A stretch of 64,000 nucleotides of DNA from the NCBI GenBank assembly GCA_004963905.1, contig SUGL01000005.1, forward strand, positions 62,001 to 126,000. The letters run 5' to 3'. This DNA comes from Mesorhizobium sp. (lineage in GTDB: Bacteria > Pseudomonadota > Alphaproteobacteria > Rhizobiales > Rhizobiaceae). Positions 17,628 through 26,113 of this stretch are shown here, piece after piece (the stretch's first letter is position 1; each line of letters starts with the position of its first letter). Made by a program: the position numbers and the translations under genes. Under the pieces are notes generated by a model. The model was given only the letters and a program-made list of their open reading frames with translations, did not search any database and was not told the origin of the DNA.

Positions 17628-18043
17628 TGTCTTCTCCTCGCGGACAAAGAAAGCCGGAGACCGTCAGCGCCTTGTGTAGCACTCATCCTTGGATCTGGGT
17701 GGCGATTTGGCTTGCCAGCTTAACCGGCTATGCCCTCGGCCGCACCTCATGGAAATCCATGAGCTGTGGCCGACCCTGCGTTGCGGATAAGGCCTGTTAG
17801 ACCTCCCAAGTGAAGGCTCAATCAGTCAGGAGAAGGGACGCTGACAGCAAGTAGCGAGCTCGTCTTAGCGGGTCGCCACTCGCCGGCAAAAGATGCCGTT
17901 CAGGAGACGTCGGTCGTTTATTTCGGTGCCCGCAACCTATCCCGTGGTGTGGCTCGCCCTCTCCCTCGACACAATCGACCGAAAACACGCCTCGATGTAC
18001 GTCGTCGATGCCGCGTGTAAGCGGCGGTCAGCAGGAGACAAAC
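17628..18043. other. Intergenic stretch, only an inverted repeat noted
   Basis: These roughly 416 bases carry no supported gene. The only structure seen is the nested inverted repeat at 17737-17772. The promoter of the metallo-hydrolase gene is expected in the right-hand part. Confidence 0.45.
17737..17772. repeat. Nested inverted repeat
   Basis: CTCATGGA AA TCCATGAG (17746-17763) is a perfect 8-base inverted repeat with a 2-base centre. It is nested inside CGGCC (17737-17741) and GGCCG (17768-17772). It lies about 110 bases upstream of the PAS fragment start. It could be an operator or the base of a hairpin; no neighbouring gene decides this. Confidence 0.4.
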
Positions 18044-18080
18044 ATGATGCTAGACAAAACCTCACACGGGGCCTGAAGAG

Positions 18081-18950
18081 TTGGTCCCGTCTCGCTATGC
18101 GGTGCGAGTGGGCGAGATCGAAGTGCTGGTGGTCAGCGATGGAGTGCTGCCGCTTCCAACCAACATGTTGGGATACAAAGCCGACCCCACCGTGCATGCG
18201 GCCTGGCTGAAGGAGATGTTCCTGCCGCCGGACGCTTTCGACTGGGCGCTGAACGCGGTCGTGGTGCGCAGCGGCGGGCAGACCATACTCATCGATGCTG
18301 GGCTAGGCTTGGACCCGGAGTTGAACTTGCCGCGGGCCGGGCAGTTGATCAAGCGACTGGAGGCCGCCGGCATCGATCTTGGATCCGTGACCGACGTAGT
18401 GCTTACCCACATGCACATGGACCATGTTGGCGGGCTGCTCGTCGATGGGGTGAAGGGGCGGCTGCGTCCGGACCTGCGGATCCACGTGGCGACCGCCGAG
18501 GTCAAGTTCTGGGAGTCGCCCGATTTCTCCCGCGTCTCGATGCCGCCCGGGTTCCCGGATGCGCTTCGGGCAACCGCCAAGCGGTTCAGGAAAGAGTACG
18601 AGAGCAAGCTGCACCTGTTCGATGAGGAATACGAAGTGGCGCCGGGCGTGGTCGTCTCTCGAACCGGCGGCCACACTCCCGGGCACAGCATAGTCCGCGT
18701 CGCGTCCGGCAAAGACCGACTGATGTTTGCTGGCGACGCCGTGTTCGCGGTCGGATTCGAACACCCCGACTGGTACAACGGCTTCGAGCACGACCCCGAG
18801 GAGGCAGCTCGCGTTCGGGCCCGACTTTTGCGGGAGCTGGCGGAGACCGGAGAGCTGCTGGTGGCTACTCATATGCCGTTCCCGTCCGTGGGCCATGTGG
18901 CGGTGGACGGCGATGTCTTCCGTTGGGTGCCGGTCTTCTGGGATTACTGA
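18081..18950 (+). CDS. MBL-fold metallo-hydrolase, start displaced by a frameshift
   Basis: The protein is a metallo-beta-lactamase-fold hydrolase of about 289 residues. The zinc ligands are in THMHMDHVGG near residue 112, the GGHTPGHS histidine, the FAGDAVF aspartate and the ATHMPFPSVG histidine. It resembles quorum-quenching lactonase-like and other uncharacterised MBL proteins. The natural start appears to be ATG 18044 (or 18047), which has AGGAG at 18032. That frame reads MMLDKTSHGA and then hits TGA at 18074. Skipping one base at 18074 joins it to EELVPSRYAVRVG. As the sequence stands, translation must start at TTG 18081, which has no good ribosome-binding site, so expression may be poor. 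Confidence 0.85.
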   Translation: MVPSRYAVRVGEIEVLVVSDGVLPLPTNMLGYKADPTVHAAWLKEMFLPPDAFDWALNAVVVRSGGQTILIDAGLGLDPELNLPRAGQLIKRLEAAGIDLGSVTDVVLTHMHMDHVGGLLVDGVKGRLRPDLRIHVATAEVKFWESPDFSRVSMPPGFPDALRATAKRFRKEYESKLHLFDEEYEVAPGVVVSRTGGHTPGHSIVRVASGKDRLMFAGDAVFAVGFEHPDWYNGFEHDPEEAARVRARLLRELAETGELLVATHMPFPSVGHVAVDGDVFRWVPVFWDY

Positions 18951-18973
18951 CCGCTTGTTGGGTCAGGGACTAA

Positions 18974-19016
18974 ACCAGGGCGCGTACTCACAGCGTTGAT
19001 GAGTTCGCGCCCTGGT
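18974..19016 (+). terminator. Strong hairpin after the MBL gene
   Basis: ACCAGGGCGCG (18974-18984) pairs perfectly with CGCGCCCTGGT (19006-19016). An inner ACTCA/TGAGT pair extends the stem, which is followed by CTTTCCT. It begins 23 bases after the metallo-hydrolase stop and fits a rho-independent terminator with a weak U tract. Confidence 0.6.
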
Positions 19017-19158
19017 CTTTCCTACTACCTCGCCGTTCGCATCACCTTTTTGCGACTCTCATCCTCGGGCCGGCTTCAGCCATGACGCCTTGCTATCGGA
19101 ACGTCGGCCTTTTCTGCGCAAGAACTCGCCAATCCGCTTGCGGCACCATTTCGGTCAT

Positions 19159-19419
19159 TCAGCGACATGCACGATTGGCCGGGTCCGTACCCTTTCGCCG
19201 GCGAGATTTGACTGCCTCCAGCAGCTCGCGCTCGTTCGTATGAGCATTCCGAAAAATGGCCACGACCAATACCGCCAAAATTTCAGCGTTCGGGTCCAAG
19301 GGATCGAGGCGTTCATCCGCGCAGACCTGATTGAACACGCGTTCGCAAACCGACAGATCGAGAGGGCTAAGACAGGTGCGGTTGAAACGCTGACGCAGCA
19401 TGTGAGCAAACCCTTTCAA
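19159..19419 (-). CDS. Small conserved-looking protein of unknown function
   Basis: The 86-codon frame starts at TTG 19417-19419, or at ATG 19401 in the same frame. It encodes VCERVFNQVCADERLDPLDPNAEILAVLVVAIFRNAHTNERELLEAV, a compact helical protein without signal peptide or membrane segment. Composition and codon use look genuine, and similar short proteins are common in rhizobia, but I cannot assign a function. It runs in the same direction as the HTH-like gene at 19496-19849, 76 bases upstream. Confidence 0.55.
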   Translation of the reverse strand: MKGFAHMLRQRFNRTCLSPLDLSVCERVFNQVCADERLDPLDPNAEILAVLVVAIFRNAHTNERELLEAVKSRRRKGTDPANRACR

Positions 19420-19495
19420 GGCCCGCCACCCGTGCTTTGCGGCGGGCTCGTATCACCAAGACTTGAACGATGTTGTCTACAGCTTCCTGGTAACG

Positions 19496-19849
19496 TTACT
19501 CCACACTCGGCGATCGCGTTGCCAATAATCCCAAAATCTGCGCGCACTCGCGGGACCTATATTGCCCGGCTGTCATAAGCTGGTAATAGTCCTGCCGTTT
19601 ATTTTCCGGTATACGAAAGCCGCGCCGAAATTCAGCCGCCTCTTTTGGGGATCGAGTGCACCCAAGTTTGCTGGCACTGACTTTCAAGCTCGCCAGTGAG
19701 CATCCGAGCTTTGCCGCGATGTCTTTCAACGGCTCGTTATTGACGTATCCATCAAGAATTATCTTGCGACGAGCTTCTCCTTTAACCTTTCCGTTCATTT
19801 CGTGGTCTCCCCAGGTCGCTTTTACGATGTCGGAATCTATAGGCACCAC
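19496..19849 (-). CDS. Small HTH-like protein of unknown function
   Basis: The frame encodes 117 residues. Residues about 28-60, ILDGYVNNEPLKDIAAKLGCSLASLKVSASKLG, read as a helix-turn-helix of the kind used to bind DNA. A basic segment RSPKEAAEFRRGFRIPENKR follows. ATG codons at residues 1 and 18 are both possible starts. Nothing identifies its target. The accessory character of the region (integrase remnant, Fic) fits a mobile-element regulator. Confidence 0.55.
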   Translation of the reverse strand: MVPIDSDIVKATWGDHEMNGKVKGEARRKIILDGYVNNEPLKDIAAKLGCSLASLKVSASKLGCTRSPKEAAEFRRGFRIPENKRQDYYQLMTAGQYRSRECAQILGLLATRSPSVE

Positions 19850-19967
19850 TCTGAATCCTGTCGTTAGCCTCGCATCCGGAAACTTGTCACGGGGTGCATT
19901 TCTTGCTGTAACTCAGCGTGATCGATGATCCGGCCGACAGGCTTGCCAGATAGCTGGAATACACCGC

Positions 19968-21161
19968 ATGATTGCGGGGGGCATAGGCATACCGGAATCG
20001 GATATGGCACCCCGCGCGATGGACGCTAACAAGCAGGACGAGGCGCACACTGGGCAGGCGCCGGAGCGTGAGCGACGTCGTTGGCCTCGCGACGCTCAAC
20101 CTGACAGCGCGGCGGCTCAGCCAATCGCACCGGCGCTGGAGCCACTGTTCTTTTCAACGGTGGAACTGGCACCAAAGGACCAATTCGCCGCTTGGCAGGC
20201 GCATGTGGCACCGCTGGTCGAGCTCAGGTTGCCGGACAACAAATCGCTGGACGATGGCTTCCTGGCCGCCCACACGGCTTGGAATCTTGGTGGCATGCTG
20301 ATCGTTGAACAGCAGACGCCGGCGCATAGTTATATTCGTTCCGCTGCAAAGCTTCGCTCCAGTTCGATCGATCACTGGTATGTCGTCTTGCCACATACCG
20401 GCCGGTCGTGGACGGAGGTCGATCGCCGCGTCGCGGAAGGACAACCGGGCAAACTTGAGATCAGGTCGCTGGGCTACCCGTTTCGCGGCAGGACAACGGA
20501 TTCGGAAAGTCTCCTTCTCTATTTGCCACGTGATTTGTTCGCCGATGCGGCGGCAACCCTCGACGCAAACAACAATTCCATTCTTTCCGGCAACTTTGCT
20601 AACCTTTTGATCGACTACGTCGACAGCATCGTGGCAAGACTGCGCACCCTCACGGCGGACGACCTGCCCCGCATCGTACACGCAACGCGCAGCATGATCA
20701 TTGCATGCCTCGCGCCTCCGGCCGAAAACGCGGCCGCGGCCGAACAACTGGCGAGTGTCTCGCTAATGGAACGGGCGCGTCGATACGTCCACAACAACCT
20801 GGATGCGGCTCGTTTGACGCCGGATTCAATGTGTCGGGCGCTCGGGGTTTCGCGATCTCGTCTCTATCAGTTGTTCGAACCGAGCGGTGGAGTGCTTCAT
20901 TACATTCAAAGTCGCCGACTTTTGGCAGCCCATGTTGCGCTCAGCGATCCGGCGGACAGCCGGCGCATCGTTCAAATTGCGGAAGCCTTCGGCTTCAGTT
21001 CAGCAGCAAATTTCAGCCGAGCATTCAGCAAGGAGTTCGGTTACAGCCCCCGCGAAGGGCGCAGGACGACAGTGTTGCCGCGCCCCGCCCACTCTGTTTC
21101 GGTTGGCGAGCATGAGAAGGCCTCCTCCTTTGAAGGATGGCTCAAGGCGCTTGGAAGCTGA
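19968..21161 (+). CDS. AraC-family transcriptional regulator
   Basis: The protein has 397 residues. The N-terminal two-thirds match an AraC-binding-like ligand domain (about residues 60-250, with HWYVVLPHTGRSWTEVD). The C-terminal domain (about 265-370) has the double helix-turn-helix: LTPDSMCRALGVSRSRLYQLFEPSGGVLHYIQSRR and then IAEAFGFSSAANFSRAFSKEFGYSP. The start could be ATG 19968 or a later one such as ATG 20004; the first 55 residues are low in family similarity. No target operon is adjacent, since the downstream neighbour is a ligase fragment. Confidence 0.88.
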   Translation: MIAGGIGIPESDMAPRAMDANKQDEAHTGQAPERERRRWPRDAQPDSAAAQPIAPALEPLFFSTVELAPKDQFAAWQAHVAPLVELRLPDNKSLDDGFLAAHTAWNLGGMLIVEQQTPAHSYIRSAAKLRSSSIDHWYVVLPHTGRSWTEVDRRVAEGQPGKLEIRSLGYPFRGRTTDSESLLLYLPRDLFADAAATLDANNNSILSGNFANLLIDYVDSIVARLRTLTADDLPRIVHATRSMIIACLAPPAENAAAAEQLASVSLMERARRYVHNNLDAARLTPDSMCRALGVSRSRLYQLFEPSGGVLHYIQSRRLLAAHVALSDPADSRRIVQIAEAFGFSSAANFSRAFSKEFGYSPREGRRTTVLPRPAHSVSVGEHEKASSFEGWLKALGS

Positions 21162-21395
21162 GCACAAGCGCGGCGCCGTTTGAGATCGGCGACATTCCAT
21201 CAGAATGCCCCGCGGGGGTTCTACTGGATGCCGAGCGGCAATCCCCGGCCGGGCAAGAGACTGCATGGGCTGACGGCAACCAAATGGCAACAGCCCTGGG
21301 CGAGAGATGCCGCGCCGATGTCGAGATATGTACGCCTGGATAAGAATTTGGATGCGCAGCTAACGACAACGCGACGTTACTCGTAGATGTTCGCG

Positions 21396-21516
21396 ATGAC
21401 TTTGGCGGGGGGCTCGGCACAGGCGGCAGGTTTCCAAGTTGGGGGGAATATCGCACCGCCTGTGCCGACCGCACTACCGCTATCGTCAAAAAGTGGTGGC
21501 GTAATCGAGTTAGCGT
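21396..21516 (+). repeat. Degenerate direct repeat, copy 1 with inverted repeat
   Basis: This roughly 120-base unit recurs at 21580-21700. Shared blocks are GGGGGCTCGGCACAGGCGG, CCAAGTTGGGGG, CGTCAAA and AGTGGTGGCGT/AGGTGGCGTT. Copy 1 also contains a perfect 11-base inverted repeat, GGCACAGGCGG (21416-21426) with CCGCCTGTGCC (21456-21466). It does not code for a recognised protein. Confidence 0.6.
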
Positions 21517-21579
21517 ACTAAGGCCGGGGGCGGCCCGCTGGTGTTCGTTCCGCCGCAAGATGGCTTCGTGGGGGCTCGA

Positions 21580-21700
21580 TGGCTTAGTGGGGGCTCGGCA
21601 CAGGCGGCAGGTATCCAAGTTGGGGGAAACCGGATCGTCTGTGCCGCTCGCCGCCACTATCCGTCAAAGAAGGTGGCGTTGTTGAGTAAGCGTGACAAGG
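21580..21700 (+). repeat. Degenerate direct repeat, copy 2 running into the ligase fragment
   Basis: This is the second copy of the unit at 21396-21516. The left arm GGCACAGGCGG is kept, but the right arm is eroded to TCGTCTGTGCC, so the hairpin is weaker. Its right end covers the first codons of the ligase fragment (TTGAGTAAGCGTGAC). Copy 1 ends in the related TCGAGTTAGCGTAC and could therefore be a duplicated, dead gene start. Confidence 0.6.
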
Positions 21701-22275
21701 TGGACGGCGAACGGCTGGCGTTCATTCCGCCGCAGATGCCAACTCTTGTCGAGCAGCCGCCCGAAGATCACGGGTGGGTCCACGAGGCCAAGCTCGACGG
21801 CTACCGGACGCAGATCATCATCGATAAGGGCGGCGTGCGGCTCTACAGCAAGAATGGCCGTGACTGGACGACAAAATACTGGCCCATCGCGCTAGCGGTC
21901 GACCTCACATGCCGGGCTGCCATTCTCGACGGCGAGGTCGTTGTGTCAGGTGAGCGGGGCACGCCCGATTCCGCTGCGCTGGAAGCCGCGATCTGGAACG
22001 AGCCGAGCGGACTGGTGTTCGTCGCGTTCGATCTCCTTCATCTCGACGGTCGCAATCTTACCCCCTTGCCTTTGTTGCTGCGTAAGCACGCCCTGCGGCA
22101 ACTGGTTGAACCTGGCCTCGGAAAGATCCAATACAGCGAGCATTTTGAGCGCAGTGCCGAGGCGGTCTTTGGCGTCACTGAGAAGCTAGGGCCTCGTGGC
22201 ATTGTCTCGAAGCGTTCCGACAGCTCCTACAGGAGCGGACCATCGAAAACATGGCTGAAGACCGAATATTCGTGA
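21682..22275 (+). pseudogene. ATP-dependent DNA ligase (LigD-type), truncated
   Basis: The open part covers the adenylation domain of a LigD-like ligase used in end joining. Motif I with the AMP-accepting lysine is EAKLDGYRTQ, motif III-like ILDGEVVV, FDLLHLDGRNL, motif IV GIVSKRSDSSYRSG and motif V SKTWLKTE. It stops right after motif V. The OB-fold domain (about 100 residues) and the polymerase and nuclease domains of full LigD are absent, and no Ku gene is nearby. TTG 21682 is a guess for the start. Without the OB-fold it may bind ATP but is unlikely to ligate DNA. It could alternatively be a minimal solo ligase relic. Confidence 0.7.
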
Positions 22276-22566
22276 GAGCCGGTCTTGAATTGCCAGGACA
22301 GGCCCGCACAGCGAACGCTGCTCCCCGGGGCTCCAACAGATTCGAATCACTTGCGGCGCTACTTTACCATTCGCTAATTTACGTTTTGTTAATCAAATAA
22401 CGTGTTCGGCGTGTGGATAGGTGTCGTTAATAGCAATGGAGCATGAATTTGCGATGTGACGAACGCGGCGCTTGCTAAACCGGCGAGTTGAAAGTTTGCC
22501 AAGCTTGTTACTTATGCTATTTTTAATCTGGGGGACACTCATTTACACCGCCTATGGAGGTGGCTT
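22276..22566. other. AT-richer upstream region of the signalling block
   Basis: No gene is recognised here. The segment 22370-22460 is clearly more AT-rich than its surroundings (TTTACGTTTTGTTAATCAAATAA) and probably holds the promoter of the GGDEF-EAL gene. GGAGG at 22556-22560 is the ribosome-binding site for its TTG start. Confidence 0.45.
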
Positions 22567-24309
22567 TTGCGCCCAGAGGCATCAGGCGTCGGCACTGAGA
22601 ATGAGAAGTCTTCCTCTATCGATGTTTCACGTGCCGGCGAAGCTCTTCTCGCTGACCTTTTGGCGAATACGACTGAACTTTTGTCGCTCTATGATCGCGA
22701 CTTTCGCCTAACGCACTACGCAGCGAGGCTCAAAGGCCTGTACGGCGGCGCGGTGGCGCTTGGCGCCGCCATCTGGGAAATCTACCCGAGCTTCCTCGAT
22801 AGCAGGTGCCGTGACGAATTTCTTCGAGTGTTTCAGGGCGGCTCTGCGGCAAGCATCGAATTGCCGCGATCATCGGGCGAAGCGCCTAGGTCGGTTTTCG
22901 TCTTCGGCACCGCAGATGGCGTCGGAATCATCGAATCACAGGGGAAGGGAGGGCGCAGCGCGGCGGAGGAGCAGGAGCGTGTAATTCTGCTCCATCAGGC
23001 GACCCACGACGTGCTGACCGGACTGCAGAATCGACGGCAGTTCGGAGAGCGACTAAAGGAAGCGCTGGTGGCAATCGGCGGTCCAAAGCCGAAAGCCGCC
23101 CTGCTCCAAATCGACCTTGACGATTTCAAGTCGGTCAACGACACGCTCGGCCATGGAGCAGGCGACACGCTCCTGCAACTCGCGGCAGGTCGAATCCGCG
23201 ACGCACTGCAGGATGGCGAATCTGCGTACCGGTATGCCGGCGATGAGTTCGCTGTCATCCAATTGGGCAAGGAGCAGCCCCTGGAAGCAGAGCGTCTCGC
23301 CGGATCCCTGGTCAATGCCTTCAAGGACCCGTTCGTCATCAATGGCATTCCCGTCTTCGTCGGTTCAAGTATAGGAATTGCTTTCGGGCCGGAGCACGGG
23401 ACCGATGGCGAGCAGTTGATGAAAGCCGCCGACATCGCTCTTTATGCAGCCAAGACGGATGGACGCGGCTGCGCCAGAACATTCAATCGCTCGATGCTGC
23501 TCTTGCTCGAGCAACGCGAGAATCTCAGGCGCAGTCTTCGAACCGCGCTGGAGCGGGGCGAACTCTATATTGAGTATCAGCCGCTCATCCGGCCTCCTTC
23601 ATCAGTGATCGGTTTTGAAGCGCTGCTGCGTTGGCGACACCCCGAGATCGGCATCATCCCGCCCGGTGTATTCATTCCGATCGCTGAGGCCGACGGTCTG
23701 ATGGACGAGATTGGACGATGGGTGCTCGAGCAGGCCTGTCGTCAGGCATTGACTTGGCCTTCCTCGCTGACAGTCGCAGTGAACCTGTCTCCGGCTCAGT
23801 TTCTGAGCGGTTCGTTGACAGATACGGTCGCTCAGATCATCGACGCGGTTGGAATTCGAGCCGAAAGACTTGAACTTGAGATAACCGAAACGGTTCTTCT
23901 TGAGAAGACAATAGATAATATAGATACTTTGAATACGTTGAATGTCTTGGGAATAAGAATTTCGCTTGACGATTTTGGTACATACTACTCATCGTTGAGC
24001 TACCTTAAGAACTTTCCATTCGACACCTTGAAGATAGATCAATACTTCATCACGGACTTGGAAACTGATAGCAAGAGCCAAACGATCGTGCAATCGATCA
24101 TCAATCTGGCGCACGGCCTGGGTATAAGCGTTACCGCCGAGGGGGTCGAGACGTCGGCACAGGCACGGTGGCTGGTGAAGAAGAATTGCGATTGCCTGCA
24201 AGGTAATTTTCTGGGACGGCCGCTTGGAGCCGAGGCAACCAGCGATTTCATCAGGCGCTCGCCGTCGAAGGAGCTGCCAGCGATGGAGGAATCAAATCGG
24301 GCGCTCTAG
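22567..24309 (+). CDS. GGDEF-EAL bifunctional-type c-di-GMP protein
   Basis: The protein has 580 residues. About residues 20-130 form a PAS-like input region, 140-305 a GGDEF domain and 320-570 an EAL domain. The cyclase signature reads AGDEF (RYAGDEF) instead of GGDEF, a variant that is often still active; no RxxD inhibitory site sits at the usual spacing. The EAL domain keeps EALLRW, VNLSP, LEITE, the DDFGT acidic pair, LKID and TAEGVE, so phosphodiesterase activity is plausible. The usual DDFGTGYS is DDFGTYYS. No membrane segment is evident. TTG 22567 is supported by GGAGG seven bases upstream. It probably links c-di-GMP to the partner-switching genes 100 bases downstream. Confidence 0.9.
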   Translation: MRPEASGVGTENEKSSSIDVSRAGEALLADLLANTTELLSLYDRDFRLTHYAARLKGLYGGAVALGAAIWEIYPSFLDSRCRDEFLRVFQGGSAASIELPRSSGEAPRSVFVFGTADGVGIIESQGKGGRSAAEEQERVILLHQATHDVLTGLQNRRQFGERLKEALVAIGGPKPKAALLQIDLDDFKSVNDTLGHGAGDTLLQLAAGRIRDALQDGESAYRYAGDEFAVIQLGKEQPLEAERLAGSLVNAFKDPFVINGIPVFVGSSIGIAFGPEHGTDGEQLMKAADIALYAAKTDGRGCARTFNRSMLLLLEQRENLRRSLRTALERGELYIEYQPLIRPPSSVIGFEALLRWRHPEIGIIPPGVFIPIAEADGLMDEIGRWVLEQACRQALTWPSSLTVAVNLSPAQFLSGSLTDTVAQIIDAVGIRAERLELEITETVLLEKTIDNIDTLNTLNVLGIRISLDDFGTYYSSLSYLKNFPFDTLKIDQYFITDLETDSKSQTIVQSIINLAHGLGISVTAEGVETSAQARWLVKKNCDCLQGNFLGRPLGAEATSDFIRRSPSKELPAMEESNRAL

Positions 24310-24416
24310 CCCTGCACTCTTTGTGGGGTTGAAAAACGATCGAACTGGCTAGCGCGCAATGCGGAAACTCATCATGAGACGGTCAAATTTCCCTCTCGGA
24401 GGTCAGGAGGATGCTG

Positions 24417-24938
24417 ATGGGATCTGTTCATCACGAACCGGCCGGCGAGCCGACGTTTGAGCCGATGATCCAGATCGACATGGAGATCAAAACTTTTGTC
24501 TCCGCTTGGAAACACTGCGACTATGTCTCGACATATATGGCGCGGATGATCAGTCAAAACCGATCAGACTCGGTGCGGCATTCGAATCTGTTTTCCTCTG
24601 CCTTCAACGAATTGCTGGAGGTCGCTTTTCGTACTCGCCACGCCGACGGCGAACTGGCATGCAGGGTGTCTCGCCACGGCGCGACGGACCGAATCGAGCT
24701 GACATTTCCTTGCGTGGCGGAGGAGCGCCAATTCTACGAAGAAGCCGTGTCGCAAGTCGCCGGATTTGAGGCCAGGGAGCGATATCTCAATTCCGTGTCT
24801 GGAGATCTGGCGCCCAGCCGGGAGGTGGTACTTCTGGAACTGGCTGTCGACTACAACGCGACACTCAGGGTCGAGGAAGCCGAAGGCGATGCGGTCAAGC
24901 TTGTCGTGGATCTTCCACTTGAGGGCCCGCAGCGTTGA
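24417..24938 (+). CDS. slr1658-like regulator, ATPase motifs degenerate
   Basis: The protein has about 173 residues and aligns in order and spacing with the second slr1658-like gene at 28478, which keeps histidine-kinase-like ATPase features. Here the N-box equivalent reads FNELLEVAFRT instead of LVNELIENAVKF, so the nucleotide-binding Asn is gone, and no GLGL box is present near the C-terminus. It may act as a binding partner rather than a kinase (inference). ATG 24417 fits the GGAGG at 24406; ATG 24411 is too close to it. The gene overlaps the next by 4 bases (TTGA), so the products are probably made together. Confidence 0.7.
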   Translation: MGSVHHEPAGEPTFEPMIQIDMEIKTFVSAWKHCDYVSTYMARMISQNRSDSVRHSNLFSSAFNELLEVAFRTRHADGELACRVSRHGATDRIELTFPCVAEERQFYEEAVSQVAGFEARERYLNSVSGDLAPSREVVLLELAVDYNATLRVEEAEGDAVKLVVDLPLEGPQR

Positions 24939-26113
24939 GCCCTTACAACCTTCTCCCGCGCTTCAAGGCCCAATACGACGCGAACAACCAGGAGTTCTCG
25001 ATATCTGGGGTTGTCCGGCCGCAGACGATCGATGAGCTTGGGCCCAGCCTGGCATTGCTACGCGATGCGATCAGCCGTGTACGCGGCGTTCTCTATGTCA
25101 ATGTCAGGCGCCTGACGCAGATGAACAACGCTGGATTCCACGCCTTTTCGAGGGTCATTATTGACGCCTGTCGCGCTCAACCCGATCTCAAATTTGTCGT
25201 CATCACGTCAAGCGTCGTCGGATGGACCTCACGAAAATTCCGTCGCTTGAGCGGAATCGAACCGAACATCACGGTCGATGAGTATGACAGCGAATTCTAT
25301 CCAGGGCAGGGCTTCCTCGAGGAAGGCGGGTTCGCTCCAATCCTGCGCACACAGACAAAGATGACCTGGCGCCATGAGCGTACAATCTTGCCGCGACACG
25401 GTATGAGGCCCGGGATCGTCATGGCCGACATCTGTTGCGGGCTCGGCGATTTCGTCGTGCTCGTGCAGAAAGAATTCCAGCCATCGCGGATCGTCGCCCT
25501 CGACCATTCCATATCAAGCCTGGAATACGCCCGGCGAGTGATGCGCGAGTTCGATATCCGGGGCATCGAATATACTTTTGGCGATGCGTCGGAAATGCTG
25601 CTCGACGAAGCGCAGTTCGACTTGGTCACCTGCCGACATTCGCTTCAAATCTTCAATCGACCGGAACTCATCCTCAAGGAACTCTACCGCATATGCAAGC
25701 CCGGCGGGCGGGTCTACATCACCAACGAGAAGAATTCGCATTGTCTCGGCGAGCCGCGCGCAGAAAGCATCCGTTGGACATACAATGAAGTGGCGAAGCT
25801 GTTCGCGCATTTCGAGATGGACGTCGAGCTCGGGCCCAAGAGTCGGCGATACCTGATTGAAGCCGGATTCGAAGACATCCGTGTCGAGACCTTCATGGTC
25901 ACCAACCTGGACGGAGATCCGCAGGACTTCGCCGATGTCATCGTGGCCTGGGCGGATGTCTATGCGGGCGATATGGCCACCAGACGCGGCGATGGGCCGG
26001 AGTTCATTGCACGATTCCGGCAGGGCTTTCAGGATCACATTTTCGCTGCGCTCCACCCGAAGGGTTACGCGGGATGGCCGATCTGGGTCGCATCGGGGCG
26101 GCGACCGCAATGA
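24935..26113 (+). CDS. STAS-like (slr1659-type) domain fused to SAM methyltransferase
   Basis: Residues about 1-125 match the small slr1659-like partner encoded at 29039: VRPQTIDELGPSLALL, LYVNVRRLTQMNNAGFHAFSRV and FVVITSSVVGWTSRKFRRLS. The segment that carries the phosphoacceptor serine in the partner (LNSSGINLL) reads MNNAGFHAF here, so no serine is present. Residues about 160-300 are a class I methyltransferase: MADICCGLGDFVVLV (SAM motif I), IVALDHS, FDLVTCRHSLQIF and LYRICKPGGRVYI. Its substrate is unknown. The probable TTG start overlaps the previous stop. The fusion ties an output-type partner domain to a methylation activity. Confidence 0.8.
   Translation: MSPYNLLPRFKAQYDANNQEFSISGVVRPQTIDELGPSLALLRDAISRVRGVLYVNVRRLTQMNNAGFHAFSRVIIDACRAQPDLKFVVITSSVVGWTSRKFRRLSGIEPNITVDEYDSEFYPGQGFLEEGGFAPILRTQTKMTWRHERTILPRHGMRPGIVMADICCGLGDFVVLVQKEFQPSRIVALDHSISSLEYARRVMREFDIRGIEYTFGDASEMLLDEAQFDLVTCRHSLQIFNRPELILKELYRICKPGGRVYITNEKNSHCLGEPRAESIRWTYNEVAKLFAHFEMDVELGPKSRRYLIEAGFEDIRVETFMVTNLDGDPQDFADVIVAWADVYAGDMATRRGDGPEFIARFRQGFQDHIFAALHPKGYAGWPIWVASGRRPQ

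Noticed and set aside
17184..17723. Plus-strand open frame of 179 codons
   Set aside because: It runs antisense to the integrase tail and the PAS fragment, both of which give recognisable protein sequence on the minus strand.
22325..22360. tRNA T-arm-like sequence GATTCGAATCA
   Set aside because: No acceptor, D or anticodon arm can be drawn around it on either strand.
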